DNA of 64,000 bases from Opitutus sp. (GTDB taxonomy: Bacteria; Verrucomicrobiota; Verrucomicrobiia; Opitutales; Opitutaceae), in assembly GCA_024998815.1 (NCBI GenBank), contig JACEUQ010000002.1, positions 194,501-258,500 of the forward strand, written 5' to 3'. Below are positions 28,828 to 36,935 of this stretch, piece by piece. Under the pieces are notes generated by a model. It did not search any database and had not been told where the DNA came from. It was given only the letters and a program-made list of their open reading frames with translations. How positions within the stretch are numbered: position 1 is the stretch's first letter; each line of letters begins with the position of its first letter. Both the position numbers and the translations under genes were made by a program.

Positions 28828-28966
28828 TTTAGCCTGAACTCCAAAGTTGAGTTAGGAGTGGAATCGCGAAAGCGCATCAATGTAATCCCACTAGCTGCAT
28901 GATTTTAGACTTAAAATCAGCCATATTTGGGCATTTTATACCATTTCGCTTTCAAACGTATAATAA

Positions 28967-30009
28967 CTAGGAGGCAAGCCAAGGGAAGAAGGTGAGGCTA
29001 CGCAGGCGATTGGAGTCGGCCGCGAGTTCCTCCAGTGGGGTTTTTAGCCGAACTTCAACATCGGCAAGGGTGGCAAAGAGCTGGTTGGCAAAGCCCTTTT
29101 CCCGAGTTTCGTCCCAGATGTGTTCGCTCGGGTTGCATTCAGGGCAATAGGGAGGCAGGTGCCAGAGACGAAGTCGCTCAGGCACCGGCAAAGACCGCGC
29201 CTTGTGCCAGCCCGCGCCATCAAGTACGAGCAAGAGCGGCTCATCGGGCCAGGCACCGAGCAGGTCTAGCAGGAACAACGACATGGCGGCGGTGTTGCAT
29301 TTGGGGGAAAGTCGATGAACCAGTTCGCCGCGTTCGGGCGCGACAGCCGCAAAGGCATACAACGACTCCCGGACTACTTGGCGGGGCACCTTGGGGCGAA
29401 TGGGTGCAGGAGCCCAGCAATCGGTCAGATTGCTGATGCGTCCAAAACGTCCCTCGTCCATGAACACCACCAGCGGCGTGCGCCCTAGCCGGGTGCGCTC
29501 AGCGGCTACTTCCGCGGCGAAGTTTTTTTAAAAGCCGCCTCCGCTGCCGGATCCTTCTTGGGGTGACTGGGCCTGGGCGCGAGTTTACGCCAGCCAGCCT
29601 TGGCCAGCAGGCGATAGATGCTGGAGAGGGCGACCTTGTGCCCGACCAGCTCTTCGTAATCCCGCTTAAAGACATTGGCCACGACGATGCCTCCCTGGGC
29701 CGCGGCCGGAGCGTGCCGATCAAGCAGCGTCTTGGTCTGGTCAGCGGTTAACAACGTGCGCCTGCGTCCACCTCGCCCGGGCCGACCGATCACGCAGGCC
29801 TCACCCTCGCGCAAAAACCGGGAATGAAGCACACGCACCGAGTGCACGCTCAAACCGGTCAACTCGGCAATCTTGGTTGGGGGTAACGCATCTGAAGCTC
29901 GCATCAAAACCGCTTGGATGCGCCGTTGCTCTGCAATGTCCTTGGCTCGGCGAAGCAAGACCCTCATTCGCTCGGCGGTATCCCCCGGAAAATCTTTAGG
30001 TGGGCGCAT
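28967..30009 (-). CDS. IS630 transposase, two frames joined at a run of seven A
   Basis: N-terminal part (helix-turn-helix, from ATG 30009) reads to a TAG near 29506. The DDE part (MDEGRFGRIS with the first acidic residue, LVLDGAGWHKA with the second, NPSEHIWDETRE with the last) is in the -1 frame and ends at 28967. At the junction the coding strand reads TTT-AAAAAAA-C; moving back one base at the A-run yields a continuous protein. Some IS630 elements make their transposase by frameshifting or slippage, so this may be functional; a simple mutation is the alternative. I place the start at 30009, downstream of a terminator-like hairpin, although the frame opens at 30042. Confidence 0.65.
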
Positions 30010-30040
30010 AAAAAAGCCTTCTGGGGCTTCCCCAGAAGGC
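30010..30040 (-). terminator. Terminator-like hairpin just before the IS630 transposase start
   Basis: Read on the minus strand: GCCTTCTGGGG, a 3-base loop, CCCCAGAAGGC, then six T, ending directly at ATG 30009. An 11-bp perfect stem plus T-run has the form of an intrinsic terminator, and would block transcription entering from outside the IS. Confidence 0.6.
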
Positions 30041-30135
30041 ACGGTTATTATATTTTTGAAAGCGAAATGGTATTATGCGCATGGGACGTAAATTGCTGTT
30101 ATAGGGAGAGGATGTAGGCGCGGACCTTTAACTCG

Positions 30136-30393
30136 ATGGCCGAGGAGTCCGGGTGCAGGCAGATGGCTGCGGCGGCGGGGCTCTCGATCCCGCATTATAG
30201 CGACCTGTTCCGTCGGGCGACCGGGTATCCGCCCGTTGAGTACTTTTTACGGTTAAAAATCCAGCGCGCCTGCCAACTGCTCGACACCACCGAACTGCGG
30301 GTCAACGAGGTGGCGGCGGCCGTGGGCTGGACCGACCCGTTTTATTTCTCGCGGTTTTTCAGGAAAATCACTGGTCAATCGCCCCGTGTGTGA
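30136..30393 (+). pseudogene. AraC-family regulator remnant, DNA-binding domain only
   Basis: 85 residues covering both helix-turn-helix units of an AraC regulator (MAAAAGLSIPHYSDLFRRATG, then VNEVAAAVGWTDPFYFSRFFRKITGQSP). The N-terminal sensor is missing; an in-frame TAG lies at 30115 just upstream, and an IS630 sits 65 bases further out. At the C-terminus the IS21 element starts at 30389 and supplies the stop. The last few residues of the domain should lie beyond the other IS21 copy if the inversion proposed below took place. Confidence 0.75.
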
Positions 30394-30580
30394 GCGGCGA
30401 GCGGGAAAGCGTCTATTTCTGGCGGTTAGGAATGCACTTCTTCTTCGGTGGATCTTCTTCCCCTTAAAAAGAGTAATACTCTTCTTCCGTGGGTGGGTTT
30501 TCTTCCCTGTCCGGCTGGGGATATGAGGGGTGCGAATGGGTGGAGATTGAACCGGCGGGACGCTTGGCGGATGCACAGCG

Positions 30581-31138
30581 ATGCATCCAACCGGTTCACG
30601 CAAGTGTTTGCACTGTGCCGATTTCTTTCTGCCCGACGCGCATAACCGCGAGCGTCAGCGCTACTGCGGGAAGCCGGGATGCCGACGGGCGAGCCGGGCG
30701 GCCAGTCAGGCCAAATGGTTGGCGAAGCCGGAGAACCTCGACCACTGGAAAGGCCCAGAAAATGTCCAACGGGTGCAGGAGTGGCGGAAGGCCAATCCGG
30801 GGTACTCAAGGCGGAGGGGGCCGCGACGGCGGGTGGCGTTACAAGACATCCCAACTACGCAATCCGTTGTGCACCAGCCTAAAGCCGAGCCGGTCGCCGA
30901 GGTGGCGTTACCGAATCCCTGCGCGGCGTTACAAGACAGCTGGGAGTCGCAAAACCCTGTGCTCGTGGGGCTTATCGCGCAGTTCGCCGGAGTGACGTTA
31001 CAAGAGGACCTCGAACCCATGCTGCGACACCTGCACTCCCAGGGGCGGGTGATCCTGGGCATCGACGTCCAGCCGCCCGATTATGCAAAAACAACCGATC
31101 GATCGCGAACAACTCCGGCGCACGCCGGCCCAGTTTAG
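30581..31138 (+). CDS. IS21 accessory protein with N-terminal zinc-ribbon-like cysteines, 185 aa
   Basis: Intact copy of the protein at 1657-2214. Cysteines C9, C12, C29 and C34 suggest a small zinc module in a basic context (KPGCRRASRAAS). Three short repeats of the form (V/A)(A/T)LQ(D/E) at about residues 87, 116 and 139 are mirrored in the DNA as three copies of gcgttacaaga-like sequence (around 30836, 30927, 30992). They could be peptide repeats or DNA sites. It overlaps the next gene by 56 bases. Function unknown. Confidence 0.6.
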   Translation: MHPTGSRKCLHCADFFLPDAHNRERQRYCGKPGCRRASRAASQAKWLAKPENLDHWKGPENVQRVQEWRKANPGYSRRRGPRRRVALQDIPTTQSVVHQPKAEPVAEVALPNPCAALQDSWESQNPVLVGLIAQFAGVTLQEDLEPMLRHLHSQGRVILGIDVQPPDYAKTTDRSRTTPAHAGPV

Positions 31139-31442
31139 CTGGCTGGACCACCGGCTGGTGCGGGGCAATTACCTGGGGCGGGCCAGTGCCCCCGCCTGGG
31201 GACTTTATCTGGTCCTGGTAACCGTGGGTGACGCCGACGGGCTGAGTTACTACGCCACGCGCACCCTGGCCCGGCTGCTCACGCTCAGCGAGGACGGCCT
31301 GGTCGAGGCGCGTCGGCAGTTAATCGAGGCCGGGGTGATCGCCTACGCCGCGCCACTTTACCAGGTGCTTTCCTTGGACCGGGGCAGGCCATCGCACACG
31401 CTGGCGGTAACGCCGTCGCCGAGCCGGGAGGTGGGGGCGTGA
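31083..31442 (+). CDS. IS21 accessory protein, winged-helix-like, 119 aa
   Basis: Same protein as at 1353-1712. The central pattern (SYYATRTLARLLTLSEDGLVEARRQL broken as a strand and two helices) suggests a winged helix that recognises DNA; this is pattern inference. It ends four bases into istA (GTG start at 31439), so translation of the transposase may depend on it. Not a standard IS21 component. Confidence 0.55.
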   Translation: MQKQPIDREQLRRTPAQFSWLDHRLVRGNYLGRASAPAWGLYLVLVTVGDADGLSYYATRTLARLLTLSEDGLVEARRQLIEAGVIAYAAPLYQVLSLDRGRPSHTLAVTPSPSREVGA

Positions 31443-32905
31443 TCGATTACGAACTGTATTGCCGGATAAAACAGGCGGAGGCGGCCGGTCACAGTGCGCC
31501 GCAAATCGCCCGCTCGCTCCAGTTGCACGTGCAGACGGTGAGGCGCTGGCAGGCGCAGGAAAAGTACGTGCGCAGCCAGGCCGCGCAGATGCCTAGGCCA
31601 AGCAAGCTCGACGTGTACAAGCCGGCGATCGCGCGGTGGCTGGAGGCCCATCCGTTCACCGCCATGCAGCTCTGGCAAAAGGTGCGCGAGCGGGGGTACA
31701 CGGGCGGGTATTCAATTTTGAAAGACTACGTGCGGCGGGTGCGGCCGAGGAACCTGGAGGCGTTTCTTACCCTCAAGTTTGCCCCCGGCCAGACCGCGCA
31801 GGTGGACTGGGGCAGTTTTGGCGCGGTGGAGGTGGACGGCACCCGGCGGGCTTTAAGTTTTTTCGTCATGGTTTTGGGGTACAGCCGGTTCCTGCATGTG
31901 GAATTTACCCTCGGGCAGGGCCAGGAGTGGTGGCTGGGCTGTCACCGGCGCGCCTTTGAAAAACTCGGCGGGGTGCCGCGCGAGGTGATGGTGGACAACT
32001 GCAAGACGGCCGTCCTCTCGCATGTGCCCGGGACCGACCCGGTGTACAACGCCCAGTACCTGGACTTTGCCCGGCACTACGGGTTTACGATAAAAGCGTG
32101 CGGGCCGGGGCATCCGCAGTCCAAGGGCATGGTGGAAAACGCGGTGGGTTACGTGAAAAAAAGCTTCCTTGGCGGGAGGCAGATGAATGGGTTTACCGAG
32201 CTGGGGCCGGCCGCCAGCTTGTGGCTGGAAACGGTGGCCAACGTGCGCGTGCACGCTGAAACCCAGGGCCGGCCGGTGGACCGGCTGCCCGAGGAGCGCG
32301 CTGCGCTCCTGCCGCTTAACCCGGTGGCCAGTCCGGCGGTGCGCACCTTAAGCGTGCGGGCGTCGCGGCGGTGCCGGGTGAGTATCGAAACGAACCGCTA
32401 CTCGGTGCCCACGAAGTTTGCCGGGGCGCTACTCACCGCGCAGATCGAGGGGGCGCAGGTGAGGTTTTATGCGGACCGCACCCTGGTGGCCGAGCATGCC
32501 CGCAGTTTTGCCCGCCGCGCCGATGTGGAAAACCCCGAGCATGTGCGCGAACTCGAGGAGCGCAAACGGCAGGGGGCGCGGCAGCGCCTGCGGCTACGGT
32601 TTTTGGAACTGAGCCCGGCGGCACCCGCCTACCAACGGGGGCTGGAGGAGCGCCGGCTCAACGCGGGACACCACCTGGCGACTATCGTGGGTTTGGTGGC
32701 CCTGTATGGAACGGAGGCAGTCGGCCGGGCGATCGAAAGCGCCCATGAACTCGGCGCCTACTCCAGCGATTACATCCTCAACTTGCTCGAACAACGCGCG
32801 CGGGCCTTGCCGCAAGCCGGGCCGATCCACCTCACCCGCGCCGACGCGGTGGCCGCGTTGGAACTCGAACTGTGTCCCCCGGATTTAAGCCCCTACACTC
32901 TATGA
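31439..32905 (+). CDS. istA: IS21-family transposase IstA
   Basis: 488-residue DDE recombinase. The N-terminal helix-turn-helix (APQIARSLQLHVQTVRRW, about residues 20-38) binds the ends. The catalytic core begins at QVDWGSFG (first aspartate about residue 121), with the second acidic residue in MVDNCKTAV (about 183) and the glutamate in KGMVENAVGYVK (about 231). Starts with GTG. The TGA overlaps the ATG of istB as ATGA. Full family length; likely active with IstB. Confidence 0.92.
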   Translation: MIDYELYCRIKQAEAAGHSAPQIARSLQLHVQTVRRWQAQEKYVRSQAAQMPRPSKLDVYKPAIARWLEAHPFTAMQLWQKVRERGYTGGYSILKDYVRRVRPRNLEAFLTLKFAPGQTAQVDWGSFGAVEVDGTRRALSFFVMVLGYSRFLHVEFTLGQGQEWWLGCHRRAFEKLGGVPREVMVDNCKTAVLSHVPGTDPVYNAQYLDFARHYGFTIKACGPGHPQSKGMVENAVGYVKKSFLGGRQMNGFTELGPAASLWLETVANVRVHAETQGRPVDRLPEERAALLPLNPVASPAVRTLSVRASRRCRVSIETNRYSVPTKFAGALLTAQIEGAQVRFYADRTLVAEHARSFARRADVENPEHVRELEERKRQGARQRLRLRFLELSPAAPAYQRGLEERRLNAGHHLATIVGLVALYGTEAVGRAIESAHELGAYSSDYILNLLEQRARALPQAGPIHLTRADAVAALELELCPPDLSPYTL

Positions 32906-33669
32906 AAACAGAACCCGAAAAAACCGATTTATTAAAAGATCAACTCAAGTACCTGAAACTCGGTTACCTGCTGCGCCACCACGGCGAACTCACGGCCGAG
33001 GCGGCCAAGGCGCGCTGTTCGCACGCCGAGTTTTTACGCCGACTGGTGCAGGCCGAGACCCAGGACCGCCAGATCCGGGCGCTGGAGCGGCGTATCCAGG
33101 CGGCGCGCTTCCCGGTCAAGAAAACCGTCGACCAGTTCCAGTGGGACTGGCCCAAGGAGTTGAACGAAGCGCAGGTGCGGCACCTCTTCGAACTGGGCTT
33201 TGTCAAGGAGCGCACCAACGCGGTGTTTTGCGGTGGTGTGGGGCTCGGTAAAACACACCTCGCGAGCGCGTTGGGCTACGCGGCCTGCCAGGCGGGTTAC
33301 ACGGTGCTGTTTACGACGGCGGTGGACGCGATCAACGCCCTGGTCACCGCCCAGTCCCTGCACCGGTTGCAAGCCGAGTTAAAGCGTTACATGACCCCTG
33401 CGGTGCTCGTGCTCGATGAGGTCGGCTACCTGCCGCTCGACAAGTCGGGGGCCGACCTGCTCTTCCAGATCGTCAGCCAACGCTACGAACGCGGCTCGCT
33501 GATCGTCACCACCAACAAGGCCTACAAACACTGGGCAGGGATCTTTAACAACGACGCTGGCATCACCGCGGCGATCCTGGACCGCCTGCTGCACCGGGCC
33601 CAGACCGTCGTCATCGAGGGCAAATCCTACCGCATGAAAGACCGCCTGGCCGACGAACCTGCAAGCTGA
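32902..33669 (+). CDS. istB: IS21-family helper ATPase IstB
   Basis: 255 residues from ATG 32902; this start is chosen because it overlaps the istA stop (ATGA), as is usual in IS21. AAA+ ATPase related to DnaC: Walker A GGVGLGKTH (about residues 112-120), Walker B VLVLDEVGYLPL (about 170), and the sensor region GSLIVTTNKA (about 200). It controls target-site selection and stimulates IstA. Followed 9 bases later by an intrinsic terminator. Confidence 0.92.
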   Translation: MKTEPEKTDLLKDQLKYLKLGYLLRHHGELTAEAAKARCSHAEFLRRLVQAETQDRQIRALERRIQAARFPVKKTVDQFQWDWPKELNEAQVRHLFELGFVKERTNAVFCGGVGLGKTHLASALGYAACQAGYTVLFTTAVDAINALVTAQSLHRLQAELKRYMTPAVLVLDEVGYLPLDKSGADLLFQIVSQRYERGSLIVTTNKAYKHWAGIFNNDAGITAAILDRLLHRAQTVVIEGKSYRMKDRLADEPAS

Positions 33670-33677
33670 CCGGGCCT

Positions 33678-33714
33678 GATGATCGGCCCCTGGCGGGGCC
33701 GGTCATCGGCTTTT
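33678..33714 (+). terminator. Intrinsic terminator after istB
   Basis: GATGATCGGCCCC, loop TGGC, GGGGCCGGTCATC (one G-U pair), then GGC and TTTT. Strong 13-bp stem, nine bases after the istB stop. Confidence 0.75.
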
Positions 33715-33905
33715 ACGACAGGTGATTTTGTAACCGCCAGAAATAGACGGTGTTCGCGCCGCCGCTCACATATAATACGGCACGTTGCCCCGCCCAATTA
33801 AGTGCTGAATGCCATAATATGCTGAAAATCACTCGCTACAGCGCGTTGAGGCGTAACGCCTACGCGTGGACCACGCCGGAACGGACGACACGGAGGTCGT
33901 CCCTC

Positions 33906-35080
33906 GTGTGCCCGGCATGGGCGTGAACTAAACATATGAAACGAAATGTTCGGGAAAAGTGACAACAACCGTAGCCAAAACCAAGGCGGGAGCGACGAGG
34001 CACTCAGCACGAAAGAAGGAGGAGGCAAAAGTCCGACCGTAGGAACACGAACAGGCAGCGAGGCCGCGATGCGGGCGACAAGCGTGCTAGGAAACGCGAA
34101 GTCCAATAGTCACCGAAAGACGCATTGGGTAGAGCCTGACGGCACGGATGGAGAGTTCACGCACCTTACCCGGGGAGGCCTGCCAAGCGAAAGCGAGGCA
34201 GGAGTCAGCAGAGGCCGTAGTAGCGAAGAGGCCCGCGTAACGGCGGGAAGAGCGAAGGGCCGAAGAGAAGGAGAAACGCGGATCGCCAGAAGTCCCCGAG
34301 GTAGTGGGCGGGAAGGTTTCCGAAACGAAGCGGGCGTGACAACTACGGTCGCCACCTGCAGCGGTGCGAGCGGACTGGGCGGATGGATAGCCGTCTGGAA
34401 CGTGAGCGCGGGAGCCGAGTCCGGCAGCGGGCGGCGGAAGGGAAAACGATGAACGCGAGTGAAACGCCGGGGGTGACGTTGGAAGACGTTTGCTCGGCGG
34501 AGAACCTAAACGAGGCCTGGGCGAGGGTGAAAGCCAACGCCGGGGCCGCGGGAGTGGATGCACGATCGGTGGCACAAACCGCCGAGCTGATCTGGGGGCA
34601 CAAGGAGGAACTGCTGGAGCTGCTTTTGGCCGGTAAATACCAGTCCAAGGCCGTGAAAGCGGTGGACATCCCGAAAGCCAACGGAGGGGTTCGCCGGTTG
34701 GGCATACCGACAGTGCTGGACCGCTGGGTGCAGCAAGCCGTACACCAAAAGCTCGGCCCCCTGTGGGAGAGCGAGTTTAGCGAACACAGCTACGGCTTCC
34801 GGCCAAACCGCTCCGCGCACGACGCGGTGCGTGCGGCCCAAGCCTACGTGCAAGCAGGCAAAAGCCCCGTCGTGGACATTGATCTAAAGGCCTTCTTTGA
34901 TCACGTGAATCACGACCGGCTGATGCATCTGGTCGGGCGCAAGGTACGCGACAAGCGCATCTTGCGGCTGATTGGGGAGATGTTGCGCGCGCCCATGAGA
35001 CTGGCCAGTGGCCAAGAAGAACCGCGCCGGGAAGGTACGCCGCAAGGCGGACCCCTCTCGCCGCTACTGGCCAATATCTA
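33906..35080 (+). mobile_element. Group II intron, 3' part missing
   Basis: The 5' end GTGTGCCCGGCATGGGC resembles group II intron starts (GTGYG...). About 540 bases of structured, non-coding domain I-III sequence follow, then the intron-encoded reverse transcriptase. The element stops at 35080 where an ISNCY-like element begins, so domains V and VI and the end of the protein are absent; the rest does not reappear elsewhere in the window. Just upstream, GGACGAC-acggag-GTCGTCC (33883-33902) is a hairpin that may have been the insertion site. 33771-33882 contains nothing I recognise. Confidence 0.75.
34449..35080 (+). pseudogene. ltrA: Group II intron reverse transcriptase/maturase, truncated
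   Basis: Starts at ATG 34449 with a purine-rich ribosome site (GGAAGGGAAAA) a few bases upstream. About 210 residues cover RT domains 0-4: IPKANGGVRRLGIPTVLDR, SYGFRPNRSAHDA, VVDIDLKAFFDHVNH and GTPQGGPLSPLLANI. The chain is cut directly after LLANI, before the catalytic YADD, so reverse transcriptase activity is lost together with the maturase and endonuclease domains. Confidence 0.85.
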
Positions 35081-36873
35081 GAGCCTGTCCCGTGCTCATA
35101 AGTAATTGTAAATAAATTACTAATGAATTAAAATAGAGGCCGAAACCAAGAGGATTTCCTGGCTTCGGCCAAAAAACGGCCTCTATAATTGGGTGTGAAA
35201 CAAACCACAAAAGCCGTCACCTCGAACATCGCCTTACAAAGCTGGCTGCGTCCAGCCTCACTGTGGTCGGGGCCAATAAAGATTACGCCGAGTTTCGCCA
35301 GATGCTCGAAGCGGTGGATCGGCTGCTGAGAGGGAGCCATCTGGAGGCGATGGCGGTGGACTTCGCCAAGGAGGAGGCGGGCGAGGTCAGTTTCGTGCAA
35401 CTGCGCAACCGGATGGAGTTTGCACTCAAGGCGCTGCGTTTTGAAGTACTGCGCCTGCTATTGGGCAACATGTCGTTTCGTAAGTTGTCCCGCAGTATCG
35501 CCGCAAGTGATTTGCTGGCGGACTTTTGCGGAGTGCGCACGCGGGAGGGCATCCACGGGGTGTTAAAAAAGCGTACTGGAGCGGGCGGCGAAGTTTTTCA
35601 CCGCCGAGCAGGTACGCTGGATGGGACAGGTGTTTGTGGAAATGTGCGGCGAGCCGGACCGCGCGAGCGAGTTGGGACTGAGCGCGGCGCTGGACACCGA
35701 CGTTTGCCGCGTCGACGGTACATGCCTGGAGACCAACATCCACTTCCCAGTGGACTGGGTGCTGTTGCGCGATGTGTCCAAGACCTTGCTCAAGGCCATG
35801 ATTTTGATCCGCCGGGCGGGATTGCGCCACCGCATGCCGGAAGAGCCGGAGTGCTTTGCGCGGCAGATGAACAAGTTGTGCATGGCAATGACCCACGCCC
35901 GGCGTCGCAGCGATCCCAAGCGGGCGCGCAAACAGATCCTGCGCCAGATGAAGCACCTGTTGCGCGGAATCGGCGAACATGCCCGCCACCGCGACTTACT
36001 TGAGCACAAGCATAGCCAAACCCCTTACAGTCAGCGGCAAGCCAAACAGATCATCGCACGCATCGACGCCATGCTCGGTCAGCTGGGCGCGGTGATCAAG
36101 CAGGCCCACGAGCGCTTGATCGGCGAACGGTCCGTGGCCAATGAGGACAAAATCCTCAGCGTGCACGAGCGTGACGTCAACGTGCTGGTCCGGGGCAAAG
36201 CCGGGCGCAACGTCGAGTTTGGCAACTCGTTGTTGCTCAGTGAAGCATCCTCGGGCCTGATCACCGACTGGCAACTTTACCCAGGCGCGGCTCCGGCCGA
36301 ATGGCGTCAACTTGAGGAAAGTCTGGCGCGGCAAAACCGCTTTGACCTGAGTGCGCCGATCAGCGCGGTCGGCACCGACCGCGGCTTCGCCATCAAAAAA
36401 ACCGCCGCAATCCTCAAGCAACAGGACATTTACGACGCGGTTTGCCCGCGTGATCCACGTGAACTCACCGAGCGCTTAAGCGAAAAACGCTTCGCCCAAT
36501 TACAGCGGAGACGCTCGGCGACCGAAGCACGTATTGCGATTATCAAGCAACGCCACGGTGGACGCCTGCGTTGCAAGGGCTTTGCCAACCGCTACCGCTC
36601 GGTGGGCTGGAGTGTTATCGGTCACAACCTCTGGCTGGTATCACGACTGCTCGCCGAAGAAATCATACTCAAACGGGCCGCTTAATATCGGTTTTGTGAA
36701 TAACCGGGCACTCGCCCCGGCTTTGCCGTGCCCGTTCACCGGGCTTGACGACCAGAACTGCAAACTGGGCCGCCGTTTTACCTCTTTTGGACGATCTGCG
36801 TAGCCCGGTTCACCCTGAATCCTATTGGGGCTTCCGCTCACGTTTTGAAAATCGGGAAGCGCGGGACAGGCTC
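35081..36873 (+). mobile_element. ISNCY-like element, copy A, defective
   Basis: Ends GAGCCTGTCCC and GGGACAGGCTC, flanked by TA on each side. It is inserted in the group II intron. The same element occurs inverted and intact at 38962-40768. The right end abuts the next IS through TATATA. Confidence 0.85.
35195..36685 (+). pseudogene. ISNCY-like transposase with frameshifts (copy A)
   Basis: Homologous throughout to the intact 497-residue transposase of copy B, but in three frames: a start from GTG 35195 (ALQSWLRPAS), a shift near 35260 into KDYAEFRQ..., and another near 35565-35620 into MGQVFVEMCG onwards to 36685. The C-terminal frame keeps the segments DGTCLETNIHFPVDW, GTDRGF and RRSATEARIAI that carry the probable catalytic residues. 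Not expected to be functional. Confidence 0.85.
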
Positions 36874-36935
36874 TATATAGAGCCTCTGGAGTTTGGCCCC
36901 AAAAGCAGGTGGATGCGAAGCGGCCGGAGGCCCGG

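Larger units (their letters stand above)
28941..30070 (-). mobile_element. IS630-family element flanked by TA
   Basis: Terminal inverted repeat CCATTTCGCTTTCAAA at the left and TTTGAAAGCGAAATGG at the right, each flanked by TA (28939-28940 and 30071-30072), the IS630/Tc1 target duplication. It contains one transposase gene in two overlapping frames. The 110 bases left of it (28828-28938) contain nothing I can support. Confidence 0.85.
30389..33770 (+). mobile_element. IS21-type element with two accessory genes, complete
   Basis: 3382 bp. Both ends read inward as TGTGAGCGGCG, ten variable bases, then CGTCTATTTCTGGCGGTTA. Four genes in order: zinc-ribbon protein, winged-helix-like protein, istA, istB, with overlaps. 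The two flanks do not form a target duplication (CCCCGTG on the left, TATAATA on the right), but TATAATA flanks the opposite end of the left copy at 2407. Confidence 0.92.

Noticed and set aside
30136-30393. Complete small AraC-type regulator
   Set aside because: It lacks a sensor domain, has an in-frame TAG just upstream and takes its stop codon from the IS21 end, so it is a remnant.
1-33770. A composite transposon bounded by the two IS21 copies
   Set aside because: The flanks do not show a common target duplication outside the pair in the way a composite unit would, and the exchange of TATAATA fits inversion better. The left outer flank is outside the window, so this is not fully excluded.
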